From contig NZ_QLZA01000002.1 of the NCBI RefSeq assembly GCF_009371885.1, forward strand, positions 1-64,000: DNA of 64,000 nucleotides, read 5' to 3'. Positions 27,498 to 37,548 of this stretch are shown piece by piece. Source of the stretch: Bifidobacterium tibiigranuli (GTDB lineage: Bacteria > Actinomycetota > Actinomycetes > Actinomycetales > Bifidobacteriaceae). The translations under genes and the position numbers were made by a program. Each line of letters opens with the position of its first letter. The stretch's first letter is position 1. The notes beneath the pieces are model-generated. The model worked only from the letters and a program-made list of their open reading frames with translations. It made no database searches and was not told the origin of the DNA.

Positions 27498-27557
27498 TAC
27501 GCATGCATACACATACAGCGGGCCTCGCGGACCCCACCGGCCCCACATCCCCGGATT

Positions 27558-30188
27558 TCAGCAGCCTTCGGACAGGCGCGCCGAGCGGGCGTTCATGCCC
27601 AGCGCGTTGTAGAGGAAGTCGCGCTGCAGGGTGAGCAGGTTTTCGGCGACCGCCTCATCGTTGGTCATATGCGTGATGCCGGTCAGCGGCAAGTAGGTAT
27701 GAGGACAGCCGGCTGCCATCAGCGCCTGCGAGAGGCGCAGGGAATGCGCGATGGTCACGTTGTCATCAGCGAAGCCGTGGATGAGCATGAGCGGGCGGCG
27801 TAGCTTCGGCGCGTCCGCGATGATGCTGTTGCGCTCGTACACCGCCGGGTCGAGGCCGAGGTAGCGCTCGGTGTAGTGCGTGTCGTACAGCGTCCAGTCG
27901 GTCGGCGGCGCGCCGGCGCAGGCGGCATGGATGACGTCCGGCGCATCCAGCACGGCGAGCGCGGAGAGGTAGCCGCCGTAGGACCATCCAATCATTGCGA
28001 CCTTGTCAAGATCTGCCTGCGGCTCCGCGCTGGCAAGCGCTTTCACCGTTTCGACCTGATCGGCGAGCGAGATTTCCTTCATATTCTCGAAGATCTCGCG
28101 ATCCCAACGCGGGCCACGGCCAGTGGTGCCACGCCCATCGGAGGTGACGACGAGGAAGCCCTGATCGGCCCACCACTGCGACTCCCAGTAATAGGACTCG
28201 CTGAACGCGACCTGCTGGAAGCCCGGCCCGCCATACGGCTTCAACAGCACCGGCAGCTTGTCGGCATGCGCGTACGGGCTTTCGGCGCTCGGCCGTGTGA
28301 TGGCCGTGAACAGCCGATGCTCGCCGAGCTGCACGAACGCGGTGTTCGGCGTGAAGCCGGGAGTCGCCGCGTGATTCTCGATTGCGGCGCGGAAGGTCTT
28401 CGGGGCAGCGACATCTAAAGCGGCAGTCTTATCGCCTAACGCCTCAGCGCCATCCGTCGCTGCTGATGTGACAATATGCGTCATTGCCACGTGGGGGACA
28501 TGCATCGAGCGCCCGGTGACAACCAGTCCGCGGCCCGCGCGCGAAGCCGTGTATACGCCGGGCTCGCCAGTGAGAGGGGTTACCTTGCCCTCATAATCGA
28601 AGGCGACCACATCAAAGCTACGGGCGTCATGCTCGGCAAGAGATACGTCCGAACCGTCTCCTGCGGGATCGTCCAATTCCGGCGTCCGCTGCACAACCGC
28701 CAGCACATTATCGTCGCGCACGTCGAGCACTTCGCGCACCTGCCATCCGGCCGGGGTGAAGGCCTTGCCGTCGATGGTGAGCCGATTGGTGTCGGCTGCC
28801 ATATCATTCGCCGCGCACAGCAGCCGCCCGTCCGGCGTGTAGGCCGGCGTGCCGGGAATCAGGTCGAGCCACTGCTCGTTGGCATGCTCCTCAAGCACGC
28901 TCGTCATGCCGGTAGGCTCTACGGCAAGCACCTGATCGCGGTTCTGCCGCCGGTTCTGCACCAGCAGCAGCGGGCGATGCCCAGCCGACCAGCGCACCGC
29001 CGCCACGTATTCGTAAGCCTTACGATCCCAGGCGATGCGCCGCGCATCCAAACCGCAAGAATGGCCGCGCCCGTCGAAACTGAGTCCGGCCAGCGTCAAG
29101 TAGACATCGGCATTGCGCGTCAACGCACGCGGATAGCGCCGGGGAGTTGCCGGAGACTCGGGGTCGGCGGGGTCGCTGATATGCCATACCGGTTCGGGCG
29201 CGCTGTCGAAAGTCTCGAAGATGATGCCGTCCGAATCGGGCGACCACCAGAAGCCGTCGTAACGGCCCATCTCCTCGCCCGCGACGAACTCAGCCAGGCC
29301 GATGCGCCAGGTGTCGTCCTCCTCGTCATCGCCGCCGATGCCCCACAGCGCGGAGACATGGTCGCCCGCAGACACGACTTCGTCCTCCTCCTCGCCACAG
29401 CGATGGACATGAGAATACGCGGCATGGGCATGGCTGATCGCCGCCATATTCGCAGCGTAGTCATCGTCGCCCGCATCATCGGATGCACCCGCATCGGCGT
29501 CACCAGTACTGCTGGGAACGTCGGCGTCATCATGTGCGCCAGAAACATCGGAAAAACTGGCTTCGCCTGTAGTGCCATCGCCAGCCTCGGCAGCACCGTC
29601 AACCTCACCGACCTCGCCGGCCTCATCCGCATCATCCCAATCGGCGATATCGACCATCACCAAATGGCGCCCAGTGGTATAGAGCACATGCCGGCCGTCG
29701 GGCGAAATGCGCGGGTTGAGCACCGGCGCATACTCGGGATGCTCGTCGGTCAGATCGGCTACGCCCAGCTGGCGCGTCCTCGCACCCTGGCCGTCCGCAT
29801 CGATGTGCGCGAGATCAGTGAGAAACAGCCTGCCGTCGATGGTGAAAACCACGCGATCGCCGGCCGCATCAGCCGAATACGACACGATGCCACGCCCACC
29901 TTCGCGCGCGCGTTCGCGACGGGCCAATTCCTCGGGCGGCACATCCTCGCCCTCCGCGTCGGCCAGCAGCTCGCGCGGATCGGCCAGCAGCAGCTCATGA
30001 TGCCTGCCATCAGGCTCGACAACGCTCAGCCACAGCGCGGTCACGAGGTCTTCGGGGCCGTCGGAACGCAGGAACAACGCGCGCGTGCCGTCGCCGATAG
30101 CCGTCGCCGACCGTGGCGCGCCGCAGGTGAAGCGCAGGGTGCGGGCCTTGAGGCGGGGAAATTCTCGTATCGCTTGTGAAACACTCAT
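27558..30188 (-). CDS. S9-family prolyl oligopeptidase-type peptidase
   Basis: About 876 residues from ATG 30188 (the frame extends to 30266 without support). The N-terminal two thirds form a beta-propeller-like region. The C-terminal catalytic domain has KVAMIGWSYGGYLSAL (nucleophile Ser), LMLIHGFADDNVTIAHS (Asp) and LTGITHMTNDE (His). Such enzymes cleave after Pro or release dipeptides in the cytoplasm. An acidic insertion of roughly 80 residues rich in Asp, Glu and Ala interrupts the propeller (coded near 29400-29640), unusual for the family and probably flexible. Confidence 0.9.
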   Translation of the reverse strand: MSVSQAIREFPRLKARTLRFTCGAPRSATAIGDGTRALFLRSDGPEDLVTALWLSVVEPDGRHHELLLADPRELLADAEGEDVPPEELARRERAREGGRGIVSYSADAAGDRVVFTIDGRLFLTDLAHIDADGQGARTRQLGVADLTDEHPEYAPVLNPRISPDGRHVLYTTGRHLVMVDIADWDDADEAGEVGEVDGAAEAGDGTTGEASFSDVSGAHDDADVPSSTGDADAGASDDAGDDDYAANMAAISHAHAAYSHVHRCGEEEDEVVSAGDHVSALWGIGGDDEEDDTWRIGLAEFVAGEEMGRYDGFWWSPDSDGIIFETFDSAPEPVWHISDPADPESPATPRRYPRALTRNADVYLTLAGLSFDGRGHSCGLDARRIAWDRKAYEYVAAVRWSAGHRPLLLVQNRRQNRDQVLAVEPTGMTSVLEEHANEQWLDLIPGTPAYTPDGRLLCAANDMAADTNRLTIDGKAFTPAGWQVREVLDVRDDNVLAVVQRTPELDDPAGDGSDVSLAEHDARSFDVVAFDYEGKVTPLTGEPGVYTASRAGRGLVVTGRSMHVPHVAMTHIVTSAATDGAEALGDKTAALDVAAPKTFRAAIENHAATPGFTPNTAFVQLGEHRLFTAITRPSAESPYAHADKLPVLLKPYGGPGFQQVAFSESYYWESQWWADQGFLVVTSDGRGTTGRGPRWDREIFENMKEISLADQVETVKALASAEPQADLDKVAMIGWSYGGYLSALAVLDAPDVIHAACAGAPPTDWTLYDTHYTERYLGLDPAVYERNSIIADAPKLRRPLMLIHGFADDNVTIAHSLRLSQALMAAGCPHTYLPLTGITHMTNDEAVAENLLTLQRDFLYNALGMNARSARLSEGC

Positions 30189-30298
30189 GCTCTCTAGGCT
30201 ACTGCCTCGGTGCCACAAAAAACCGCTCTCGGCCCCCGTCTCCCGATTCCTGCGCCCTTTCGCCATTCGTCACTACGGAAGCCGCAACACATCGACCG

Positions 30299-30403
30299 TC
30301 GCCTTTTGTACGCTAAGACGACACTGCCGTACAAAACGGCACGTTATGCAGGCCATGAACGTTACATTTCATACGTCAGCCACGCGATAGCGTACAAAAG
30401 GCG
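30299..30403. repeat. Tandem palindromic units, 63-bp period, locus 4
   Basis: GTACAAAA recurs at 30329 and 30392 (63 bp), each as the right arm of a hairpin with GCCTTTTGTACG or a decayed form on the left. The locus lies between the divergent S9 peptidase and fhaA genes, so it cannot serve only as a terminator. Confidence 0.7.
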
Positions 30404-30570
30404 ACGCAGAACATGCACAGGCCATAATATGTGAGGCCCGAGCCCACGCAAATCCATAGCAAATGCATGCCAACTTCGCAGCGAACACATGGCAACCGAG
30501 TAATAGGTAGGCCTATGACGTATGATGGCATCCCCAGCGATGAAGAATTTGCACGTATCCGCAACGTTTT

Positions 30571-30598
30571 TTGCCCATTTCGCCTTGCCGCGTAGGAT
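30571..30598 (+). promoter_or_regulatory. Candidate promoter of the fhaA-pknB operon
   Basis: TTGCCC (30571-30576) and TAGGAT (30593-30598) are 16 bp apart, 25 bp before the fhaA start. The remaining interval 30404-30570 shows nothing else. Confidence 0.4.
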
Positions 30599-30622
30599 GG
30601 GTGAGGATAGAAAGGGATCACT

Positions 30623-31324
30623 ATGAGCGTTCTCGACCGTTTTGAAAAGAGCGTCGAAGGTGCCGTCAACGGTGTGTTTGCGAAATTCGGGTCCAAGGAC
30701 CTGCAGCCCGTCGACCTCTCAAGCGCCCTCGAGCGCGAGATCGACGCCGAAGCCATGCCTGTCGGCCGCGACCGTACGGTGGCCCCGAATGAGTACCGTT
30801 TCAAGCTCAGCACCCCCGACTTCGATCACATCGAGCAGTGGGGCAGCGAGACTCTCGCCAATGAGCTGGCGGACAATCTCACACAGTACGCGAAAAGCCA
30901 GCATTACGCCTTCGTCGGGCCGGTGGTCGTGATCTTCGAAGAGGATCTGGACCTGGGCAAGGGCAGCTTCAACCTGTCTTCCGAGTCGGTCAAGGGCAAC
31001 GCGGTGCCGGTCACCACGGACGATCAGGCGCAGGACAGCCCGATGCTTGAGATCAACGGCAGCCAGTACCTGCTCACCAAGGAGAAGACGGTTATCGGGC
31101 GCGGCTCCGGCTGCGACATCGTCATCGACGACCCGGGCATCTCGCGCAACCACTTGGAAATCGACATCACCGACAACGGCGTCATCGCACGCGATCTGGG
31201 GTCCACCAACGGCACGTACGTGGAGGGCCATCAGGTGCCCGCCGCCACGCTGCTCGATGGCAACACCATCACGATCGGCCGCACCCGCATCCTGTACTGG
31301 GCCTCTTCGCAGGATCAGGACTGA
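30623..31324 (+). CDS. fhaA: FhaA, DUF3662 and FHA domain protein
   Basis: A 233-residue protein. The N-terminal DUF3662 domain (MSVLDRFEKSVEGAVNGVFAKFGSKDLQPVDL, about 1-115) binds membrane-linked partners in mycobacteria. The C-terminal FHA domain (about 140-230) has the phosphothreonine pocket GRGSGCDIVIDDPGISRNHLEI and LGSTNGTYVEG. FHA domains read PknA/PknB phosphorylation. It opens the plus-strand operon that ends with pknB. It is shorter than mycobacterial FhaA, with a brief linker. AAAGGGA precedes the ATG. Confidence 0.95.
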   Translation: MSVLDRFEKSVEGAVNGVFAKFGSKDLQPVDLSSALEREIDAEAMPVGRDRTVAPNEYRFKLSTPDFDHIEQWGSETLANELADNLTQYAKSQHYAFVGPVVVIFEEDLDLGKGSFNLSSESVKGNAVPVTTDDQAQDSPMLEINGSQYLLTKEKTVIGRGSGCDIVIDDPGISRNHLEIDITDNGVIARDLGSTNGTYVEGHQVPAATLLDGNTITIGRTRILYWASSQDQD

Positions 31325-31348
31325 CGCGATAAGCCACCGCTCGAAGCT

Positions 31349-31963
31349 ATGTTAACCGAACTGACATTCGCGATTCTCAAATACGGATTCCTCATTCTGC
31401 TATGGGTGTTCGCCTGGCTCGCCGTGCGCTCGCTGCACCGCGACATCACGTCGCTCAGCCCGCGCAAATCCCGCGCCCATCGACGCGCCGAGCGCCGGGC
31501 CCGCAAGGCCGCTTCCGCCCCGGTCGCGCCAGCCCCAGCGTCGGCATCGGCCGTCGCCGCAGCAGCAGCATCCGCAACACCGGTAACGCCCGCGACGCAC
31601 CCGAGCACCACGCAAATGCCCGAGTCGGCAATTGCATCGGCTGGCGCATCTGCATCTCAACCCGCGTCCAGCCCGGCGCTGCTCGTGGTCATCGACGGCC
31701 CGCTGGCCGGCTCCTCGGTGCCGCTGGGCGATGAGCCGATCACGCTGGGCCGCGCCTCATCCAACACGGTGGTCATGAACGACGAATTCGTCTCGTCGCA
31801 TCACGCACGGGTCTATCGCGATCCGGTTTCGGGCGATTGGGCCATCGAGGACTTGGGCAGCACCAACGGCACTGCGGTCAATCAGCGCCGCATCAGCGAG
31901 CCGACCGTGCTTGCAGCCCGCGTGCCAGTGCGCATCGGCGCCACGACTTTCGAGCTGAGGTGA
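31349..31963 (+). CDS. fhaB: FhaB, membrane-anchored FHA domain protein
   Basis: A 204-residue protein with an N-terminal membrane segment (LTFAILKYGFLILLWVFAWLAV), a basic stretch (SPRKSRAHRRAERRARK), an Ala-rich linker and a C-terminal FHA domain (LGRASSNTVVMNDEFVSSHHARVY, LGSTNGTAVN). It links the membrane to phosphothreonine partners in the cell-wall elongation machinery. It lies 25 bp after fhaA and nine bases before pstP. Confidence 0.95.
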   Translation: MLTELTFAILKYGFLILLWVFAWLAVRSLHRDITSLSPRKSRAHRRAERRARKAASAPVAPAPASASAVAAAAASATPVTPATHPSTTQMPESAIASAGASASQPASSPALLVVIDGPLAGSSVPLGDEPITLGRASSNTVVMNDEFVSSHHARVYRDPVSGDWAIEDLGSTNGTAVNQRRISEPTVLAARVPVRIGATTFELR

Positions 31964-31971
31964 CCAGCCAC

Positions 31972-33618
31972 ATGCCGCAATCCGACGCCTCGCCAACCCT
32001 GTTCCTGTATTCCACGACTATTTCGGACGTGGGCACCGTGCGCAGCAACAACCAGGACTCGTCGTTCGCCGGCGAGCACTTGGTCGCCATCTGCGACGGC
32101 ATGGGCGGGCACGCCGGCGGCGACACGGCTTCGACCATCGCGATTCGCTCGCTGGCCCATATCGAGCGCGATGACGTGCGCAGCAATGTGCGCACGGTTT
32201 CCAGCATGATGGAAACCTCCGTGATGGCCGCGCATGACGCCATCGTGGGCAAGGCCAAGCGCGAGCGCAAGCTGGCCGGCATGGGCACCACCGTCACTGC
32301 TGTGACGCTTGTGGGCGGCTACTGGATTCTGGCGCATATCGGCGATTCGCGGGCCTATCTGCTGCGCGACGGCACGCTGACGCGCATGACGACCGACCAC
32401 AGCTACGTCCAGCATTTGATCGACACCGGCCGCATCACCGCTGCCGAGGCGCGCAACCATCCCCAGCGCAACGTCGTGATGCGCGTGCTGGGCGATTTCG
32501 ACATCGACCCGCACCCCGACATCGCCATCTGCGCGGCACACCCGGCCGACCGGTGGCTGCTGTGCTCGGACGGGTTGGACGGCGTGCTTGAGGATTCGAC
32601 AATCCAGGAGACGCTCACGCAGTGCGCCGACCAGGGCGAATGCGCGCAGCGGCTCGTTTCCATGGCTCTCAAAGCCGGCAGCACCGACAACGTCACTGCC
32701 GTAATCGGCGACGCGACGCTCGCCCTGGATGCCGATGCCTTCGATCTGCCGCATCAGACGCCGCTGATCGGCGGAGCGGCGGCGGCAAGTCTCGAAGCCA
32801 TCGCCGACATCATCAACGAACCCGTGGCTTCAGCGCCCAATCTGCGCCATGACAACGATTCCCCGGCGCAGCGAGCAGCGGCGCTCGCGCAGAACCCGGA
32901 TACGGAAACCCAGCTCGCCGAGCCCCGCGTGGCGCAGCCTTCGGCGATGCGCGAGAAGACCAGCGACGAGGGCGAAACCAATACCGGCGAGATTCCGGTC
33001 GTCCAGAAAAGAGACGGCCGACTGTCCGCCGACCCCAATGATCCAGAAGTCGCCAAGGCGATGCGGCGCGAGCGAGTCCAGGAGCAGCAGGCCTCCCGTT
33101 CGCGCCGCATGCGCCGGCGCATCGTCGTGCTGATTGGCGTGCTGGTGCTGCTGGCCGCTGTGCTCGGCAGCTCCTTCGCCGCGTGGCGGTGGAGCCAGAG
33201 CAAGTACTATCTGGGCGAAGCCAACGGCGTGGTGTCGATCTATCAGGGCGTGAACACGAATCTGTTCGGCTATCCGCTGTCGCATAAGGTCGAAAACACA
33301 AGCATCAAGATAAGCCAGCTGCCGCAGTCCTGGCGCGACCAGCTCGCGCAGGGCATCGCCGTCGACAGCCTGTCGGAGGCGCACAGCCACGCGCAGCTCA
33401 TCGAACGCGAGGCCAAGAGTCTTCCCGAATCCTCCACTGATGGCAGCAGCAACGGCAGCAACGGCACGAACGGTGCTAAGAGCGGTTCCAGCGCCTCGCC
33501 ATCGGCATCCGCAAGCCCATCAGGCCAGTCAAGCCCGTCAAGCTCCGCTAAATCCGCCAGCTCCGCCACATCCCCAAGCCCATCAAGCCCTGCAAGCTCG
33601 TCGAAGGGGGCCAAGTGA
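31972..33618 (+). CDS. pstP: PP2C-type Ser/Thr protein phosphatase
   Basis: ATG 31972 follows GAGGTGA that includes the fhaB stop. The 548-residue protein has an N-terminal PP2C domain (about 1-240) with metal ligands in NQDS, CDGMGGHAGGD, SDGLDGVLED and DNVTAV. A flexible cytoplasmic region, one membrane segment (RIVVLIGVLVLLAAVLGSSFA) and a Ser/Pro-rich tail follow. It reverses phosphorylation by PknA and PknB encoded downstream. The stop TGA overlaps the rodA start by one base. Confidence 0.95.
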   Translation: MPQSDASPTLFLYSTTISDVGTVRSNNQDSSFAGEHLVAICDGMGGHAGGDTASTIAIRSLAHIERDDVRSNVRTVSSMMETSVMAAHDAIVGKAKRERKLAGMGTTVTAVTLVGGYWILAHIGDSRAYLLRDGTLTRMTTDHSYVQHLIDTGRITAAEARNHPQRNVVMRVLGDFDIDPHPDIAICAAHPADRWLLCSDGLDGVLEDSTIQETLTQCADQGECAQRLVSMALKAGSTDNVTAVIGDATLALDADAFDLPHQTPLIGGAAAASLEAIADIINEPVASAPNLRHDNDSPAQRAAALAQNPDTETQLAEPRVAQPSAMREKTSDEGETNTGEIPVVQKRDGRLSADPNDPEVAKAMRRERVQEQQASRSRRMRRRIVVLIGVLVLLAAVLGSSFAAWRWSQSKYYLGEANGVVSIYQGVNTNLFGYPLSHKVENTSIKISQLPQSWRDQLAQGIAVDSLSEAHSHAQLIEREAKSLPESSTDGSSNGSNGTNGAKSGSSASPSASASPSGQSSPSSSAKSASSATSPSPSSPASSSKGAK

Positions 33619-35039
33619 TGATCGCCACCCGTCTGCGTCAGGTGTCGTTGCTGGTTTTCGCGATGCTGCTGAGCTTCATCGCCTTCTTTCAGATGTTCGA
33701 GCGCACCGCCGGCGCATTCCCCGTGAAATTCGCCGGCATGCTGGTTCTGGCCGGCGTGCTGTTTCTTGTGCTGTGGGGACTGCTGCTCAAATTCCAGCCC
33801 TATGCCAGCCAGTCGATTCTGCCCTGCGTGCTGCTGCTGACCGCAATCGGCACGATGATGATCGCGCGCATCGACGATGCGAATGGCACCGACGTGGCCT
33901 TCCGCCAGCTGATCTGGCTGTGTGTGGCGCTGGTGCTGACCATGCTGCTCATCGTGTTCCTGCGCGATTACCGCGTGCTGCGGCGCTTCTCGTACGTCAG
34001 CATGGTCATCGGCCTGGTGCTGCTGCTCTCGCCTATGATTCCGGGCATCGGCAAGGACATCGGCGGCGCGCGCATCTGGATCGGCTTTGGCAGCCACACC
34101 TTCCAGCCGGGCGAGTTCACGAAGCTCTTCCTGGCCTTCTTCTTCGCCGCATACCTCTTCGATCACCGCGACCAGCTGGCCGTGGGCGGGCGAAAGGTGC
34201 TCGGCATGCGTCTGCCCCGCATCAAGGACACCGGCCCGATCATCGTGGTGTGGCTGGCGTCGATGGGCGTGCTGGTGATTCAGCAGGATCTGGGCACTGC
34301 GCTCATGTTCTTCGCGATGTTCGTCTCCATGCTCTATGTGGCGACCGGCCGCAAAAGCTGGGTGGTCATCGGCTTCCTGGCCTTCGCAGTCGGGTGCGTC
34401 ACGGCCGCGAAGCTGTTTGCGCACGTCGAATACCGCGTGCAGGCCTGGCTGCATCCGCTTGACCCTGCGGTGTACAACCAGTATCCGGGCGGCTCCTCGC
34501 AGCTGGTCAAGGGCATGTTCGGCATGTCCTCCGGCGGTCTCATGGGCACCGGCCTCGGCCAGGGCCATCCGGCGCTCACCCCGCTGGCGAACTCCGACTT
34601 CATCTATTCGTCGCTGGGCGAGGAGCTTGGGTTGACCGGCCTGCTGGCGATTCTGGTCCTGTACCTCGTCATCATCGCCTCGGGCCTGATCACCGCAATG
34701 CGCATCAAGGACGGCTTCGGCAAGCTGCTGGCCGCCGGACTCGTGTTCACGATGGCCTTCCAGGTCTTCACGGTGGTGGGCGGCATCACGCTGGTCATCC
34801 CGCTCACCGGCCTGACCCTGCCGTACATGGCCGCCGGAGGCTCTTCGCTCATTGCCAACTTCGTGCTGGCCGGGCTGCTCATCGTCATCTCGAACGCCGC
34901 GAACAAGCCCGAGCCGGACACGCTCTCCGACACCTTCCAATATGAAGCGCTGGTCGCACTTGGTGAACGAGGCCGCGAACGCGGGCAGCACGGGCAGGAC
35001 CGCCAGCGCAGCACTGAAGGCAAGGGGGAAGCGGCATGA
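33618..35039 (+). CDS. rodA: RodA/FtsW-type SEDS glycosyltransferase
   Basis: The protein has 473 residues and about ten membrane segments. SEDS marks include RIWIGFGSHTFQPGEFTKLFL, VWLASMGVLVIQQDLGTALMFF and FIYSSLGEELGLTGLLAIL. It polymerises peptidoglycan from lipid II with its partner class B PBP, the next gene, PbpA. ATG 33618 overlaps the pstP stop (GTG 33615 is possible). Its own stop overlaps the pbpA start (ATGA). The linkage to pbpA supports RodA rather than FtsW. Confidence 0.93.
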   Translation: MIATRLRQVSLLVFAMLLSFIAFFQMFERTAGAFPVKFAGMLVLAGVLFLVLWGLLLKFQPYASQSILPCVLLLTAIGTMMIARIDDANGTDVAFRQLIWLCVALVLTMLLIVFLRDYRVLRRFSYVSMVIGLVLLLSPMIPGIGKDIGGARIWIGFGSHTFQPGEFTKLFLAFFFAAYLFDHRDQLAVGGRKVLGMRLPRIKDTGPIIVVWLASMGVLVIQQDLGTALMFFAMFVSMLYVATGRKSWVVIGFLAFAVGCVTAAKLFAHVEYRVQAWLHPLDPAVYNQYPGGSSQLVKGMFGMSSGGLMGTGLGQGHPALTPLANSDFIYSSLGEELGLTGLLAILVLYLVIIASGLITAMRIKDGFGKLLAAGLVFTMAFQVFTVVGGITLVIPLTGLTLPYMAAGGSSLIANFVLAGLLIVISNAANKPEPDTLSDTFQYEALVALGERGRERGQHGQDRQRSTEGKGEAA

Positions 35040-36502
35040 ACAAAAGCCTGCGCCAGCTCTTCACCGCCGTCATCATCCTGTTTACGATTCTCGGCCTGTC
35101 CAGCACCATCATCACCGCGATTCGCGCGAACCAGCTCAATGCCGACCCGCGCAACAGCCGCACGCTCTACCACGAGATCGGCGCGCCACGCGGCCCGATT
35201 CTCGCTTCCGACGGCACCGTGCTCGCCAAATCGGAGCCCACCAACGATTCCTTCGCCTACCAGCGCTCCTATGCGAACGGGGCGCTGTATGCGCCCATCA
35301 CCGGGTACTTCTCCATCACGCACCCGGTCGACCGTGGCTTGGAGATGTCGCGCAACGACCTGCTCGCCGGCGATTCGAATGCCTTGTTCTGGCAGAAATT
35401 CAAGTCGCTGTTCACCGGTGCCGAGAACAAGGGCGCTTCGATCGAGACCTCGATCAACCCGAAGCTGCAAGGGGCCGCCTATCAGGCCCTCGCCGGCATG
35501 GATGGCGCAGCCGTGGCGATCGAGCCGAAGACCGGCCGCATTCTTGCTATGGCGAGCACGCCGAGCTACGACCCGAACCAGCTCGCGCAGCACGACACCA
35601 ACAAGGTCAATAACGTCTACGCGCAGCTGACTTCCGGCGACAACAGCCCGATGATCAACCGGGCCATCGCGCAGTACTATCCGCCGGGGTCCACGTTCAA
35701 AACCGTCGTGGCCGCGGCCGCGCTGGAAACGGGCAAATACAACCCGGACACTTCGATTCCGGCAGGCGCGAGCTACACGCTGCCCGGCACGGCGACCAAC
35801 CTGACGAATGCGGAAAGCGCGGCCAACGGCTCGAACGGCCAGATCTCCTTCGAGGATGCGCTGGCCTATTCATCCAACACGGCCTTCGCACAGCTTGGCG
35901 TCTCGCTGGGAGATCAGGCGGTCGAGACCCAGGCCAGGAAACTCGGCTTCGGCAGCTCGATCACCGTCGACGGCTCGGATTCCACAGGCGGGCCGATGAA
36001 GGCGATATCCTCGCTCTTCCCCACGGGGCTGACTCCCGACAAGCTCGCCTTGGCCTCAATCGGTCAGGGCGATGTGAACGCGACGCCGCTGCAGAACGCG
36101 CTCATCGCCTCGGCAGTAGCCAACGGCGGCACGCTTATGCGCCCCACGCTCGTCGACCGCGTGCGCTCAAGCGATCTGTCAGTCATCTCGCAGACCGACC
36201 CCGCAGTCATGTCGCAGGCCTTCAGCAAGGACACGTCCGACAAGCTCGGCCAGATGATGCAGACGGTCGTGACCAAGGAGAACCCGAATCTGGCCATCCC
36301 CGGCGTAAAGGTCGCCGCGAAGACCGGAACCGCGCAGATCGGCCAGAACAACAGCAGCATCGATGGCTGGGTGATCGGCTTTGCCCCCGCCGACAATCCG
36401 AAGATCGCCGTCGCCGTGGTCGTCCATAATACCGATGTGCTTGGCTCCTACGCAGCCGGTCCCATTATGAAGCAGATCATGCAGGAGGCGTTGCAGCAAT
36501 GA
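35036..36502 (+). CDS. pbpA: Class B penicillin-binding protein PbpA
   Basis: A 488-residue transpeptidase with one N-terminal membrane anchor (LFTAVIILFTILGLSSTIIT). The transpeptidase domain has the active-site Ser in PPGSTFKTVVAAAA, the second motif YSSNTAFA and KTGTAQ. It cross-links peptidoglycan made by RodA and is a beta-lactam target. It overlaps rodA by four bases and pknA by four bases, indicating translational coupling. Confidence 0.95.
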   Translation: MNKSLRQLFTAVIILFTILGLSSTIITAIRANQLNADPRNSRTLYHEIGAPRGPILASDGTVLAKSEPTNDSFAYQRSYANGALYAPITGYFSITHPVDRGLEMSRNDLLAGDSNALFWQKFKSLFTGAENKGASIETSINPKLQGAAYQALAGMDGAAVAIEPKTGRILAMASTPSYDPNQLAQHDTNKVNNVYAQLTSGDNSPMINRAIAQYYPPGSTFKTVVAAAALETGKYNPDTSIPAGASYTLPGTATNLTNAESAANGSNGQISFEDALAYSSNTAFAQLGVSLGDQAVETQARKLGFGSSITVDGSDSTGGPMKAISSLFPTGLTPDKLALASIGQGDVNATPLQNALIASAVANGGTLMRPTLVDRVRSSDLSVISQTDPAVMSQAFSKDTSDKLGQMMQTVVTKENPNLAIPGVKVAAKTGTAQIGQNNSSIDGWVIGFAPADNPKIAVAVVVHNTDVLGSYAAGPIMKQIMQEALQQ

Positions 36503-37548
36503 AACTCATCGAAGGCCAGCTCATCCACCGGCGATACCGGCTCGACTGCCGGCTCGCGCAGGGCGGCATGGGCGAGGTGTGGAAGGGCTATGATATTCAG
36601 CTCGGCCGCCCGGTGGCCATCAAGGCGCTGCGCGGGGATGCGACCAACGCCGAGGCCAAGCTGCGTCGGCTGCGCGTCGAAGCGCATAACTCCGCGAATC
36701 TCGCGCATCCGAATATCGCCGCGCTCTTCGAATACTACGAGCATGACGGCATCGGCTTCCTCATCATGGAATACGTGCCGAGCAAATCCCTGGCCGACAT
36801 CTTCCACGAGAAGGGCGCAATGGACCCGATCGAACTGCTGCCGATTCTTGAGCAGACGGCACGCGGCCTGTTCGTCGCCCATTCACATGGGGTCATCCAC
36901 CGCGACGTGAAGCCGGCCAACATCATGGTTTCGGCTGACGGCGACGTGAAGATCACCGATTTCGGCGTCTCCTACTCCACCAACCAGGAGCAGATCACGC
37001 AGGACGGCATGGTGGTGGGCACCGCGCAGTACATCTCCCCCGAGCAGGCGCAGGGCAAGCATGCCACCGCGCAGTCCGACATCTACTCGCTTGGCGTCGT
37101 GGCCTACGAAGGCCTGTGCGGCCACCGACCCTTCACCGGGGCCACGCCGGTCGATATCGCCGCCGCGCATGTCAACGACCCCGTGCCCCCGCTGCCTGAT
37201 TCGATCGATGTGCAGCTGAGCCAATTCGTGATGTCGATGCTTTCGAAGGACCCGCTGGACCGGCCGGGCGATGCGCTTGTCGTCTCGCGCATGCTCTCGA
37301 AGATCGAGCGCCGGCTGCTCGACCAGCAGACCATGCTGAACAGCTCGACCAAGATCATGCCCCCCAGCAACCGCATGCCCCGGCGCATCATGAGCGCACC
37401 GCACAGCATCCTGGACTCACGCCTGCGCGCAGCTGCCGGTCAGACGCCGATTCAGGACGTCGGGCAGTCCCAGGTGTTCATCAGCGGCACGCCTGCGCCG
37501 CGAACCGCGAGTTCGCAAGCAAGGTATCTCGACAAGGAGCAACAATGA
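36499..37548 (+). CDS. pknA: Ser/Thr protein kinase PknA
   Basis: A 349-residue Hanks-type kinase: glycine loop LAQGGMGEVW, catalytic Lys in PVAIKALRG, HRDVKPANIMV, ITDFGVS, and GTAQYISPEQAQG. The C-terminal 80 residues are polar and contain no membrane segment, unlike mycobacterial PknA, so the enzyme appears soluble or held by partners. It is coupled to pbpA and pknB by ATGA overlaps. Confidence 0.93.
   Translation: MKLIEGQLIHRRYRLDCRLAQGGMGEVWKGYDIQLGRPVAIKALRGDATNAEAKLRRLRVEAHNSANLAHPNIAALFEYYEHDGIGFLIMEYVPSKSLADIFHEKGAMDPIELLPILEQTARGLFVAHSHGVIHRDVKPANIMVSADGDVKITDFGVSYSTNQEQITQDGMVVGTAQYISPEQAQGKHATAQSDIYSLGVVAYEGLCGHRPFTGATPVDIAAAHVNDPVPPLPDSIDVQLSQFVMSMLSKDPLDRPGDALVVSRMLSKIERRLLDQQTMLNSSTKIMPPSNRMPRRIMSAPHSILDSRLRAAAGQTPIQDVGQSQVFISGTPAPRTASSQARYLDKEQQ

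Noticed and set aside
28476..30179. 567-residue plus-strand open frame
   Set aside because: Antisense to the S9 peptidase with no domain of its own.
33270..34991. 573-residue minus-strand open frame
   Set aside because: Antisense to pstP and rodA, rich in Glu/His/Gln as expected from a complementary frame.
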